NCBI RefSeq assembly: GCF_900009135.1
Contig: NZ_LT797693.1
Coordinates: 221,443 to 278,739, forward strand
From: Planktothrix sp. PCC 11201
GTDB taxonomy: Bacteria; Cyanobacteriota; Cyanobacteriia; Cyanobacteriales; Microcoleaceae
Direction: 5' to 3'
DNA length: 57,297 bases
This document shows positions 1 through 8,622 of this stretch, piece by piece; position 1 is the stretch's first letter, and every line of letters begins with the position of its first letter. The notes below the pieces were generated by a model, which ran no database searches, was not told the DNA's origin, and saw nothing but the letters and a program-made list of their open reading frames with translations. Position numbers and translations under genes: made by a program.

Positions 1-58
1 CCTACTTCCCCTGCTCCCCCTGCCTCCCCTGCTCCCCAGGTTCGGAAATTGCGATCGC
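1..58. repeat. CTGCTCCCC-type short repeat plus HIP1 octamer
   Basis: Positions 7-40 consist of near-tandem CCCCTGCTCCCC units on the plus strand. A HIP1 palindrome GCGATCGC, typical of cyanobacterial genomes, lies at 51-58. A related CTGCTCCCC tract lies inside the cheA coding region near 44460-44510. No gene is seen here. Confidence 0.75.
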
Positions 59-96
59 AAAATCAGCAACAACCGAACGTAATCCTGTTAATAACT

Positions 97-127
97 TTGA
101 TACCCTATAGGTTAGGGAGCATACTAT
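97..127 (+). promoter_or_regulatory. possible sigma70-type promoter of the J-protein gene
   Basis: TTGATA at 97-102 is followed by CATACT (120-125, 17-nt spacing) or the overlapping TACTAT (122-127). A strong purine-rich ribosome binding site, AGGAGAGGGG, lies at 161-170 just before the ATG at 175. The promoter call is by eye only. Confidence 0.3.
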
Positions 128-174
128 CCAACAACGAGTAGCCTAGGGATCACTGTATTGAGGAGAGGGGAAGA

Positions 175-1194
175 ATGTCTGCGACTGACTATAAAGACTA
201 CTACACGACTTTAGGACTCAATAAAACCGCGACGGCCGATGATATCAAAAAAGCCTATCGGAAACTAGCCCGCAAATATCACCCCGACATGAATCCGGGG
301 AATAAACAAGCTGAGGCGAGTTTCAAGGATGTCAACGAAGCCTACGAGGTGTTATCCGACGCCGATAAACGCCGCAAATATGATCAGTTTGGTCAATATT
401 GGAATCAAGCCGGGGCCACAGGTTGGCCAGGTGGTGCGGGTGCGGGTCAAGACGTTAGCGGATTTGATTTTAGTCAATTTAACAGTTTTGATGATTTTAT
501 TAATAGTCTTTTAGGTCGTGCCGCCACGGGTACAGGAGCTAGACCCGGAAGTAGTAGCAGTCGTAGTTATTCCTATCGGACTCAAACGGGAAACCCTTCG
601 GGATTTGGGGGGAGTCCCTACGGTAATGATTTTGCCTCGGGATTTAACCCTCGCAATCCTCCGTCAGTTGCGGATACGGAAGCAATTATTACCCTAACTC
701 TGGCTGAAGCCTTTCATGGGGTGCAGAAACGCTATTCCACCGGGGAGGTAACGATTCCGGCGGGAGTCAAGCCAGGAAGCCGGATTCGGGTTCGAGGCCA
801 AGGTCAACTTGACCCCTACAGTCAACAACGGGGGGATTTATACCTGAAAGTGGAAATTCAACCCCATAGCTTTTTTCAATTTGACGGGGATAATCTAGTT
901 TGTGAAGTCCCGGTTACGCCCGATGAAATGGTTTTAGGCACATCAATTGAAATTCCGACGCCCGATGGGATGGTCACAATGAATATTCCCGCCGGAATTC
1001 GTTCGGGACAGTCGCTACGATTACGGGGCAAAGGATGGCCAAAACCAAAAGGGGGCGGTCGCACGGATCAATTAGTTAAAATTATTGTGGTGCCACCCAA
1101 AGAAATGAGTCCCAGTGAACGGGAATATTATGAGAAAATTCGTGCCAGTCGCACGTTTAATCCCCGCAATAGTTTAAAAGACATTAAGCTCTGA
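175..1194 (+). CDS. class B J-domain co-chaperone (DnaJ/CbpA-like)
   Basis: Cytosolic Hsp40-type co-chaperone that should stimulate a DnaK ATPase and deliver clients. Residues 7-72 form the J domain, with the HPD signature at residues 36-38. A Gly/Phe/Ser-rich linker spans about 75-165, and two DnaJ C-terminal beta domains about 166-320. The four CXXCXGXG zinc repeats of class A DnaJ are absent, so this is a class B (CbpA/DnaJ1-like) protein of normal length (339 aa). The AGGAGAGGGG ribosome binding site supports the ATG at 175. It is monocistronic: the next gene is a transposon. The last 13 bases including the stop are repeated 111 bp downstream. Confidence 0.93.
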   Translation: MSATDYKDYYTTLGLNKTATADDIKKAYRKLARKYHPDMNPGNKQAEASFKDVNEAYEVLSDADKRRKYDQFGQYWNQAGATGWPGGAGAGQDVSGFDFSQFNSFDDFINSLLGRAATGTGARPGSSSSRSYSYRTQTGNPSGFGGSPYGNDFASGFNPRNPPSVADTEAIITLTLAEAFHGVQKRYSTGEVTIPAGVKPGSRIRVRGQGQLDPYSQQRGDLYLKVEIQPHSFFQFDGDNLVCEVPVTPDEMVLGTSIEIPTPDGMVTMNIPAGIRSGQSLRLRGKGWPKPKGGGRTDQLVKIIVVPPKEMSPSEREYYEKIRASRTFNPRNSLKDIKL

Positions 1195-1306
1195 AGGGGA
1201 ATAGGCCATAGGGAGTAAATTTTTTGATTTTTATTGACATAAATACAAAAAATGCTTACTTTTGTATCTTGACAAAACACACAAAATGTGCATATTAAGC
1301 TCTGAA
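1183..1306 (+). repeat. 13-bp direct repeat of the J-protein gene 3' end
   Basis: ATTAAGCTCTGAA at 1183-1195 contains the stop codon of the J-protein gene. It recurs exactly at 1294-1306. The 98 bp between them are AT-rich and contain an 8-bp inverted repeat, ATACAAAA (1243-1250) with TTTTGTAT (1260-1267). This could be a small insertion or local duplication; it could also act as a terminator, though no clean U-tract follows. Confidence 0.6.
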
Positions 1307-1347
1307 AGCCTCAAAGTCAGCAATTTTACTGATCAAACTTGTTAACT

Positions 1348-1611
1348 TTATAGATTTTCAAACTTTAGTAATATTGCCATAATAGGCGCACAGTAGCAGA
1401 GAGATGTATCCTGTAGCTCTGAGATTATATAAATCCTCTTTAGTAATTCAGGGGAACCGAATATAGACTCAATCTGGTGGCATCGCTCTTTGAAGATGTG
1501 GTAGCGGGTTCGTAAGTAGGGGTTAAAGTCAAACAAGGTCGGAATTCCCGTTTTTGTGAAATCCGATTCACCCCTACACTTTTTTTTCAGATAGCAGGGA
1601 ATAGGAATCAT
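1348..1611 (-). other. unrecognised 87-codon ORF, possibly a gene remnant
   Basis: An open frame of 87 codons on the minus strand, with a protein-like composition and a balanced Cys/Arg/Ile mix. I do not recognise the family. It sits between the J-protein gene and the left end of the tnpB element, in a stretch that otherwise has no gene (1195-1722). Its start abuts the inferred element boundary near 1611. It may be a truncated gene interrupted by the element, or chance. Confidence 0.25.
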
Positions 1612-1722
1612 CAGAAAATTGGGTTTGAAACCCCGTCATGCCGCGATAGCGGAGGACGGCTTTTAAATTTAATTTAAACACAATCTCCCCATTTTCACCA
1701 ACTATGTGCTGGAATGTGAGAT

Positions 1723-2895
1723 ATGGAAAAAGCACACAGTTACCGATTTTACCCTACACCTGAACAAGAGTCGCTATTGCGACGCACGTTAGGCTGTGTA
1801 AGATTAGTTTACAATAAGGCACTCCATGAACGAACTCAAGCATGGTATGAAAAGCAAGAAAGAATAGGTTATAGTCAAACGTCTTCAATGTTAACTAATT
1901 GGAAAAAACAGGAAGATTTAGACTTTTTAAATCAGGTAAGTTGTGTCCCTTTACAACAAGGATTAAGACACTTACAAACAGCCTTTACTAACTTTTTTGC
2001 TGGTCGTACTCAATATCCTAATTTTAAGAAAAAACATCAAGGAGGTAGTGCGGAATTTACTAAGTCTGCTTTTAAGTTTAAAAACGGACAAATCTACTTA
2101 GCGAAATCCTTAGAACCCTTAGCGATTGGATGGTCAAGACAAATTCCAAAAGATTGTGAACCGAGTACCGTAACCGTCAGATTACATCCTTCGGGACGTT
2201 GGCATATTTCAATAAGATTTGATGACCCAACCATTAAGCCTTTACCTGTAACAGATAAAGCCATAGGAATTGACTTAGGAATTAGTAGGCTTGTAATTAC
2301 GAGTGACGGGCAAAAAATAGCCAATCCTCAACATTTTAAAAAACATTATCAGAGATTACGTCAGGCACAAAAAAGTCTGTCTCGAAAACAGAAAGGGTCA
2401 AAGAATCGGGAAAAAGCGAGAATTAAAGTAGCTAGAATTCACGCAAAAATTACCGATACCAGAAAAGACCATTTACACAAGCTAACGACTCAATTAGTCC
2501 GTGAAAACCAAACGATTGTGGTTGAGAACTTAGCGGTCAAGAATATGGTCAAAAATCCCAAATTGGCACAGGCAATAGCCGATGTTAGTTGGGGAGAAAT
2601 CACCCGACAATTAGCCTATAAATGCCGTTGGTATGGGAGAAACTACATCGAAATAGATAGGTGGTTTCCTAGTTCAAAACGGTGTAGTAGTTGTGGGCAT
2701 ATTGTGGAAAAAATGCCGTTAAATATTCGAGAATGGGACTGTCCCAACTGTGGGACTCACCATGACCGAGATCTTAACGCCAGTAAAAATATTTTGGCGG
2801 CCGGGCTGGCCGTGTCAGTCTGTGGAGCGAGTGTAAGACCTGAACAGAGTAAATCTGTGAAGGCAACTGCTAAGAAGCAGAAACCTAAATTGTGA
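1723..2895 (+). CDS. tnpB: TnpB, RNA-guided RuvC nuclease of an IS605-type element
   Basis: Compact Cas12-ancestor nuclease, known in the family to be guided by an omegaRNA transcribed from the element's right end. An N-terminal helical domain (about 1-100) is followed by RuvC-I with Asp184 in IGIDLG, RuvC-II with Glu268 in VVENL, and a four-cysteine zinc ribbon (Cys321, 324, 340, 343). RuvC-III has Asp350 in DRDLNASKNI. All catalytic and zinc residues are present at 390 aa, so it should be active. No Y1 transposase partner lies beside it. The other two tnpB loci in the window are broken. Confidence 0.95.
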   Translation: MEKAHSYRFYPTPEQESLLRRTLGCVRLVYNKALHERTQAWYEKQERIGYSQTSSMLTNWKKQEDLDFLNQVSCVPLQQGLRHLQTAFTNFFAGRTQYPNFKKKHQGGSAEFTKSAFKFKNGQIYLAKSLEPLAIGWSRQIPKDCEPSTVTVRLHPSGRWHISIRFDDPTIKPLPVTDKAIGIDLGISRLVITSDGQKIANPQHFKKHYQRLRQAQKSLSRKQKGSKNREKARIKVARIHAKITDTRKDHLHKLTTQLVRENQTIVVENLAVKNMVKNPKLAQAIADVSWGEITRQLAYKCRWYGRNYIEIDRWFPSSKRCSSCGHIVEKMPLNIREWDCPNCGTHHDRDLNASKNILAAGLAVSVCGASVRPEQSKSVKATAKKQKPKL

Positions 2896-2938
2896 AGTTT
2901 AGGAATCACCGTCCGTTTTACGGCGGTGAGGATGTCAA
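2780..2938 (+). ncRNA. probable omegaRNA region overlapping the tnpB 3' end
   Basis: In IS605-type TnpB systems the guide RNA scaffold covers the tnpB 3' end plus the right-end hairpin, and the guide is read from flanking DNA. Here the hairpin TCACCG...CGGTGA ends just before GTCAA (2934-2938). A guide would therefore come from the DNA immediately beyond 2938, upstream of crtO. Its 5' limit is arbitrary; this is inferred from position only. Confidence 0.4.
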
Positions 2939-2994
2939 ATAGAAAGTTCCAATCTGTTGATACACTCAACAAAGTGATCAATAATTGGTTTTTT

Positions 2995-4680
2995 ATGTCT
3001 ACTTATGATGTGATTATCATTGGTGCAGGCCATAATGGGTTAGTTTGTGCAGCCTATCTTCTCAAAGCCGGATATAGTGTTTTACTATTAGAAAAACGTT
3101 CCGTTCCCGGGGGTGCGGCCACAACGGAAGAAGTCATGGCAGAAGACGCTCCAGGATTTAAGTTTAACCTCTGTGCCATTGATCATGAATTTATCCATCT
3201 TGGCCCGGTGGTACAGGAATTAGAATTAACCAAATATGGCTTAGAGTATTTATATTGTGACCCGGTGGTGTTTTGTCCGCACCCCGATGGACGGTATTTT
3301 TTAGCCCATCGCTCTGTGGAAAAAACCTGTGCGGAAATTGCCCGATATAGCGAAAGAGATGCTCAAAAATATCAGGAATTTGTGGAATATTGGCAAAGGT
3401 TAATGAGTGCGGTTAGTCCTTTATTTAATGCCCCTCCGACGGCAATTATTGAGATTGCTAAAAACTTTGATCGAGATTCTTTGATGGATTTATTAGCCGT
3501 ATTAGGAGGAACGGATAAAATCTTAGATTTTGTCAGAACTATGTTAATTAGTCCAGAGGATTTAATTAATGAATGGTTTGATACGGAAATTGTCAAAGCA
3601 CCTTTGGCGAGATTAGCCTCTGAAATCGGTGCTCCTCCCTCTCAAAAAGGCATTTCTGTGGGGGCGAGTATGTTAGCCATGCGTCATGACCCTGGGATGT
3701 CTCGCCCTCGGGGTGGCACAGGGGCCTTAACTCAAGCGTTGGTCAATTTAGTTAAACATTTGGGAGGAGTTATCCTAACAGAAACTCCGGTAGAAAAAAT
3801 ATTAATTGATGACGGTCGTGCTGTTGGGGTTAGGGTGTCAGACCATCAAGAATATCGGGCTAAACGGGGTGTGATTTCTAATATTGATGCTCGACGTTTA
3901 TTTTTACAATGTGTTGACCCGACGGATATTGATGCGGCTGATCCGAATTTAAGAGAAAGATTAGAACGGAAAATTATTAATAATAATGAAACTATTCTTA
4001 AAATTGATTGTGCTTTATCCGAACCCCTCCGATTTGAGGGTTATAATCATCAAGATAGCTATTTAATGGGCTCGGTTTTAATTGCTGATTCGGTGAATCA
4101 TGTGGAAAAAGCCCATAATTTATGTACTGTGGGGGAAATTCCCGATCAAGATCCGTCGGTTTATTTAGTTGTGCCCACGGTTTTAGATCCCTCCATGGCT
4201 CCTGAAGGAAAACACACCTTATGGATTGAATTTTTTGCCCCCTATCAAATAGCAGGAGCCGAAGGAACGGGGTTAAATGGAACCGGATGGACGGATGAGT
4301 TAAAATATAAGGTAGCGGATCGGGTGCTCGATAAAATTGCTGAATACGCTCCAAATATCAAGCATTCAGTTTTAGCCCGTCGGGTAGAAAGTCCGGCAGA
4401 ATTAGGAGAACGTTTAGGATCTTATAAAGGTAATTGCTATCATATTGATATGACCTTAGATCAAATGATTTTTTTCCGTCCCCTGCCCGAATTAGCTAAT
4501 TATACAACCCCCATTCAAGGTTTATTTTTAACGGGTGCAGGGACTCATCCAGGCGGTTCAATTTCCGGGATGCCCGGTCGCAATTGCGCTCGGGTATTTC
4601 TCCAGGCTCAAAAACCTCTAAATCAGGTTTTAAAGCAGACTCAAAATACTCTCAAGTCTGTCTGGAGTCGATTAAGGTAA
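2995..4680 (+). CDS. crtO: beta-carotene ketolase, CrtO type
   Basis: FAD-dependent carotenoid oxidoreductase of the phytoene-desaturase superfamily, which introduces the 4-keto group of echinenone/canthaxanthin from beta-carotene. The N-terminal dinucleotide-binding motif VIIIGAGHNGL begins at about residue 6. GAPPSQKG, DARRLFLQ, the HTLWIEFFAPY block and the C-terminal LTGAGTHPGGSISGMPGRN match the cyanobacterial CrtO pattern. I chose the ATG at 2995 (561 aa) because the FAD motif follows directly. The frame stays open upstream to a GTG in the IS right end (2926), but that extension is transposon-derived. No clear Shine-Dalgarno precedes 2995. Insertion of the element close upstream may have replaced the native promoter. 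Confidence 0.92.
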   Translation: MSTYDVIIIGAGHNGLVCAAYLLKAGYSVLLLEKRSVPGGAATTEEVMAEDAPGFKFNLCAIDHEFIHLGPVVQELELTKYGLEYLYCDPVVFCPHPDGRYFLAHRSVEKTCAEIARYSERDAQKYQEFVEYWQRLMSAVSPLFNAPPTAIIEIAKNFDRDSLMDLLAVLGGTDKILDFVRTMLISPEDLINEWFDTEIVKAPLARLASEIGAPPSQKGISVGASMLAMRHDPGMSRPRGGTGALTQALVNLVKHLGGVILTETPVEKILIDDGRAVGVRVSDHQEYRAKRGVISNIDARRLFLQCVDPTDIDAADPNLRERLERKIINNNETILKIDCALSEPLRFEGYNHQDSYLMGSVLIADSVNHVEKAHNLCTVGEIPDQDPSVYLVVPTVLDPSMAPEGKHTLWIEFFAPYQIAGAEGTGLNGTGWTDELKYKVADRVLDKIAEYAPNIKHSVLARRVESPAELGERLGSYKGNCYHIDMTLDQMIFFRPLPELANYTTPIQGLFLTGAGTHPGGSISGMPGRNCARVFLQAQKPLNQVLKQTQNTLKSVWSRLR

Positions 4681-4793
4681 GGCCGTATTGGAAGAATTGA
4701 GGAGATCAACAAGATGGCTAGATTAATCTTTTTGATTGTTCCAATTCCCTGCTATAACAGAGGTACAGTTAGCAATTTATCACCCCAAATGTT

Positions 4794-5336
4794 ATGAAGC
4801 CACCTGAAACCAGTGCTAATTCTATATTAATGAGTCCCCGGGAATTATTAGACCGTTATGCGGCTGGAAAACGAGGTTTTATTGGTGTGAATTTGCAAGG
4901 GGCTGATTTAAGGGGGGCTGTATTAAAAGGGATTTTACTGTGGCAAGCTAATCTCAAATCCGCGAATTTAAGTGGGGCAGATTTAACTAATGCTCATTTA
5001 TTTGCTAACTTAATTCAAACGAATTTAAGTGGTGCTGATTTATCAGGTACTAAACTCATTTATGCGGATTTAAGGAAAGCAGATTTAACCTGTGCTAAGT
5101 TATTTAAAACCAATTTGAAAGGGGCGGATTTAAGGGGGGCGGATTTAAGGGGGGCTAAGTTAATTTATACTGATTTGGATGGTGCTAATTTAAAAGGTGC
5201 TAATTTAAAAGGGGTAATTTTATTTGCTGTTAATTTGAATCAAGCGAATTTGGTGGGAACTGATTTGAGCGAAACTACCCTGATTAAAAGTGATACTAAG
5301 TCGGCTATTTTATCAGAATCAGAGGAAAATAATTAA
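4794..5336 (+). CDS. pentapeptide-repeat protein
   Basis: 180 aa, with about residues 30-165 made of A(D/N)LXX pentapeptides such as GADLRGADLRGAKL. These fold as a right-handed quadrilateral beta helix. There is no signal peptide or membrane segment, so it is probably cytosolic. Cyanobacteria carry many such proteins and the function of most is unknown. The leading 20 residues (MSPRELLDRYAAGKRGF) resemble the usual cap of this cyanobacterial subgroup. It sits alone between crtO (same strand, 113 bp gap) and a convergent gene. The repeated GGGGCTGATTTAAG-like DNA within it reflects the protein repeat. Confidence 0.9.
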   Translation: MKPPETSANSILMSPRELLDRYAAGKRGFIGVNLQGADLRGAVLKGILLWQANLKSANLSGADLTNAHLFANLIQTNLSGADLSGTKLIYADLRKADLTCAKLFKTNLKGADLRGADLRGAKLIYTDLDGANLKGANLKGVILFAVNLNQANLVGTDLSETTLIKSDTKSAILSESEENN

Positions 5337-5360
5337 ATTAAAACTTTAGGTAAAAAATTC

Positions 5361-6242
5361 TTATAATATTTTTAAACTAAAAATAGTTTCTAATGTTAAT
5401 TGGAGATTGGTTTTAAGTTGGTTTTGTGAATAGCGATCGCTTAAATAATCCAGATGTTTATGTTCTCCGGTAGAAACTATCAATAAGCGTTTTTCTGCCT
5501 GTGCTTTTGTAAAAGCAGTTGGAATATTTCCTCGATTTAGTAATATTATTTTAGCTAATTTTGCCCAATAATCTTGATTTCCTAATAGATGAAAAAACTG
5601 ATCAACATCATTTAACCCGGGAGATAATCCAAACACACCTCCGTAGGAAATAATCATCAATTTACAACGGGGAAGATATTGTTTTAAATAGGGTAGGGAG
5701 GCTAAAGCCATTCCTGTCCCGGTACTTCCAGATAAAAATATTAATTGACTATGGGTTGATTTGGGTAAACCGATGCGGTTTAATAGACAGTGAGCAATAT
5801 CTTTTCCATAGTAATTTGTGAATCCTAAAATTAAAACGGTTTGCCAAAAGTTATGCAAAGACATCACCCAGAAAGGTAGGGTTTTGAGATATAAAATATT
5901 CCAAAGTTTAAAGATTATTAAGGTTTTATTAGAAAAATGTTTCCAGGGGAAAGGTTCTGCAATAATAGTATCAATAGCATAGACTTGGCTAATTTTATTA
6001 ATCAATTCGATTTGCTCTGGATCTAAACTTTCTTGAGTATAGTTACTAATTCCAGTAATGAAAACTAACGCCGTTTCCCAGGGTTGGGTTGCGGTTGGGA
6101 TGGTGGGGGATTGTTGCTGCCAAGTATACCACCATAACAGGGTTTCTAAGGCTGTGAATAATAGAATTAGGGCGATCGCAGTTAATACAATTGTGATGAT
6201 TAATAACATGGGCAATAGAGAATAGATAAAATCTTCAATCAA
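5361..6242 (-). CDS. membrane-anchored protein of unknown function, alpha/beta-hydrolase-like
   Basis: I do not recognise a named family. A strongly hydrophobic N-terminal segment (about residues 8-37) predicts one membrane anchor, with the rest in a soluble domain. FLSGSTGTGMA near residue 175 fits the small-X-Ser-X-small nucleophile elbow of alpha/beta hydrolases. A downstream Asp and His (GEHKHLD near 270) could complete a triad; this is inference. The frame opens with TTG at 6242; the first in-frame ATG is at 6209, inside the hydrophobic segment, so the start is uncertain. It is convergent with the pentapeptide gene and divergent from the TPR/GT41 gene 73 bp away. Confidence 0.7.
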   Translation of the reverse strand: MIEDFIYSLLPMLLIITIVLTAIALILLFTALETLLWWYTWQQQSPTIPTATQPWETALVFITGISNYTQESLDPEQIELINKISQVYAIDTIIAEPFPWKHFSNKTLIIFKLWNILYLKTLPFWVMSLHNFWQTVLILGFTNYYGKDIAHCLLNRIGLPKSTHSQLIFLSGSTGTGMALASLPYLKQYLPRCKLMIISYGGVFGLSPGLNDVDQFFHLLGNQDYWAKLAKIILLNRGNIPTAFTKAQAEKRLLIVSTGEHKHLDYLSDRYSQNQLKTNLQLTLETIFSLKIL

Positions 6243-6315
6243 CAGGCTAAAATCATAAACTATTGATCCCGTTAGCCGTTAAAATTATAGGTGATACCTT
6301 CATCGCACCGTCCTA

Positions 6316-8505
6316 ATGTCCGTGAATCCGAATCAATCCTCTGATCCGTTGACCGCAATACAGCCTGATAGTCCCCAAGGGTGGATACAATTGGCGGAAA
6401 CCTATTATGCTCAGAAATTTTATGAACAAGCGATCGCAGCCTGTCAAAAAGCGATCGCGATCGAGCCGAATGAGTCACTAACCTATGTGACCATGGGGAA
6501 TATTTATCAAGCCCAGGGTCAAATTCCAGAGGCGATTCGATCCTATCAACAAGCATTACAAATTAACCCTAATTTAGCCCAAGCTCATGTTAATTTGGGG
6601 AGTATGTTTTATCGACAAGGACAACTGGAATTAGCGATTAATAGTTATCGTCAGGCGGTCGATTTACAGCCGGATTTAGCCGCCGTCCATTGGAACTTAG
6701 CTCAAGTTTTAAAACATTTAGGACAGGACGAGGAGGCTCAACTTTCAGAGCAACGCGCCTTAGTCTTAAATCCTGAATTGGGAGGGGCTGATCTTCTATT
6801 TAATCAAGGGAATCAATTGGCGTTTCAGGGAAAAATTGAAGAAGCGATCGCCCTTTGGCAAAAAGCCGTTGAGTTGAGGCCAGATTTTGCTGAAGCCTAT
6901 GGTCAAATGGGGATGGTTTTACGACATCAGGGGAAATATAAAGAGGCAATTCCTTTATTACAAAAAGCCCTGGAAATTAAACCTAATTTGCCCTTAGCTC
7001 ATCAACATTTATGTGGCATTTATCGTGATAGTAGTAATTTAGCTGCCGCCCGTCAAGCGGTGGATCGGTATGTAGAATGTTGTCGTGAAATTGACCCGAT
7101 TATGGCGGCAATTTATAGCATTAGCACCTATCAAGTCTCGGGGTTAAATCATATCGCTAAGGATAGGTTTTTGAAATTGGAATCCCAACTGTATTCTAAA
7201 TTAGATCGAACGACTGTAGTAGAAATTAAATCGCTCTATTCTAATTTACTTTTTAGTATGCCTTATTTAAGGGATGATTTGGATAAAAATATTAAGCTCC
7301 ATCATCGAATTACTAAAAAATATATTGAGAAAATTCTCAAACCCAAATATCAAAATATTTCTGATGCTATTCCAGCTACATTTCCCCATTCTCCGTTAAG
7401 AATTGGAATTTTATCCAGCCATTTTAATCGTCATTCGGTGGGTTGGTGTAGTTTGGATGTGTTGCGGGAGTTATCGAATTTACCAGTTAAACTCTATCTT
7501 TATTGTACGGATCGTCTCCAGGTGGATGATCGGACTCCGTTATTTGAAGCGATCGCCAATAAATTTTTCATCCCTAAATACTATCCGAATGGATTACCAA
7601 CACCTGAAGAAATTATTCAAGAAATTACTAATGATCAAATTGATATTATTTTGGATTTAGATGCTTTGAGTTTACCAATTCATGGGGATATTTTTTATCA
7701 GAAACCCGCTCCTATTTGTATCTCTTGGTTGGGATTTGATGCGTTGCAAATCTCTAATCAAACTTATTTTTTAGGGGATGAATTTACCCATCCCAAAGGG
7801 ACGGAAAAATATTACACCGAACAATTGTTAAAAATGCCGCATTCCTTTATGGCAGTTTCTGGGTTTAACCGAGTTGAAACTGATCCAATTAAATTTCGAC
7901 AAACCCATCGAATTAGTTCGGATCAAATTGTTTATTTATGTGTGGCGTCGGGTCGGAAATTTAATTTTGAATTAGCTAAAGCTCAAGTCGAAATTCTCAA
8001 ACAAGTTCCCGATAGTATTTTAATTTATAAGGGTTTGGCGGATCAAGAAGTGGTAATTTCCACCTATCGTCAAGTTTGTGATCAGTTGGGAGTGGGGAAA
8101 CATCGGATTAAATTCTTGCCGCGTTTTCCCAAGGAAGAAGAACACCGTCAAGTTTATGCTATTGCGGATGTTTTCTTGGACTCCTATCCCTATAATGGCG
8201 GGACTCATAGTTTAGAAGCGCTTTGGTTTAATGTTCCTGTGGTGACTCGAAAAGGGGAACAATTTTTATCAAGGATGGGTTATTCTTTTTTACAAGGATT
8301 ATCAATTGAAGAAGGCATTGCTGAGTCTTGGAAGGACTATATTAACTGGGGGGTGCGTTTCGGTCAGGATCGGGTTTTGAGAACATTAGTTCAAGAAAAG
8401 TTAATTCAATCTAAGCAATCTGAATCTTTGGCTGCTCTTTGGAATCCTCAACAATTTGCTCAGAATTTGTATGATGTTTTACAACAATTAATTGTTCAAA
8501 ATTGA
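6316..8505 (+). CDS. TPR protein with GT41 (SPINDLY/OGT-like) glycosyltransferase domain
   Basis: 729 aa. Residues about 18-260 are tetratricopeptide repeats (AEAYGQMGMVLRHQGKYKEA and similar). From about 355 to the end is a family-41 glycosyltransferase domain, with LRIGILSSHFNRHSVG, ISWLGFDALQ and the donor-binding block DSYPYNGGTHSLEALW near 620. Eukaryotic relatives attach O-GlcNAc or O-fucose to Ser/Thr. Bacterial homologues glycosylate surface or cytosolic proteins, and the substrate here cannot be told. Two HIP1 sites lie at 6430-6437 and 6451-6458. It is monocistronic, and a palindrome that may serve as terminator follows at 8561. Confidence 0.9.
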   Translation: MSVNPNQSSDPLTAIQPDSPQGWIQLAETYYAQKFYEQAIAACQKAIAIEPNESLTYVTMGNIYQAQGQIPEAIRSYQQALQINPNLAQAHVNLGSMFYRQGQLELAINSYRQAVDLQPDLAAVHWNLAQVLKHLGQDEEAQLSEQRALVLNPELGGADLLFNQGNQLAFQGKIEEAIALWQKAVELRPDFAEAYGQMGMVLRHQGKYKEAIPLLQKALEIKPNLPLAHQHLCGIYRDSSNLAAARQAVDRYVECCREIDPIMAAIYSISTYQVSGLNHIAKDRFLKLESQLYSKLDRTTVVEIKSLYSNLLFSMPYLRDDLDKNIKLHHRITKKYIEKILKPKYQNISDAIPATFPHSPLRIGILSSHFNRHSVGWCSLDVLRELSNLPVKLYLYCTDRLQVDDRTPLFEAIANKFFIPKYYPNGLPTPEEIIQEITNDQIDIILDLDALSLPIHGDIFYQKPAPICISWLGFDALQISNQTYFLGDEFTHPKGTEKYYTEQLLKMPHSFMAVSGFNRVETDPIKFRQTHRISSDQIVYLCVASGRKFNFELAKAQVEILKQVPDSILIYKGLADQEVVISTYRQVCDQLGVGKHRIKFLPRFPKEEEHRQVYAIADVFLDSYPYNGGTHSLEALWFNVPVVTRKGEQFLSRMGYSFLQGLSIEEGIAESWKDYINWGVRFGQDRVLRTLVQEKLIQSKQSESLAALWNPQQFAQNLYDVLQQLIVQN

Positions 8506-8560
8506 TTGTACAAAAGGACTCGCGGTGATTATTAATCCCCAAAAATATCTATATTCCCCT

Positions 8561-8588
8561 GTAGGGGGACGGCGCGCCTTGCCCCTAC
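8561..8588. repeat. REP-like GC-rich palindrome between convergent genes
   Basis: GTAGGGGGACGGCGCG continues into CGCCTTGCCCCTAC, an imperfect inverted repeat with GTAGGGG/CCCCTAC ends. It lies between the convergent GT41 and lactate permease genes and may act as a bidirectional terminator. The GTAGGGGC...GCCCCTAC ends resemble the repeat at 18467-18527. Confidence 0.65.
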
Positions 8589-8622
8589 GATGAATTGGAT
8601 GTCAAATATAACACTGATCTAT

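Larger units (their letters stand above)
1611..2938 (+). mobile_element. IS200/IS605-type element carrying only tnpB
   Basis: The left end (from about 1611) has GGGTTT-G-AAACCC at 1621-1633, followed by a nested hairpin: CCGTC 1633-1637 with GACGG 1655-1659, and inner CCGC with GCGG. The right end has the hairpin TCACCG...CGGTGA (about 2906-2930) and terminates with GTCAA at 2934-2938. The same left motif and GTCAA end recur in the second element at 56651-57153, which supports the boundaries. No tnpA (Y1 transposase) is present, so transposition would need one in trans. The right end lies about 57 bp upstream of crtO. Confidence 0.82.

Noticed and set aside
2926-2994. 23-residue N-terminal extension of CrtO
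   Set aside because: It begins at a GTG in the transposon right end; the FAD motif starts directly after the ATG at 2995.
3998-4354. 118-codon minus-strand ORF inside crtO
   Set aside because: Fully antisense to a strongly supported gene.
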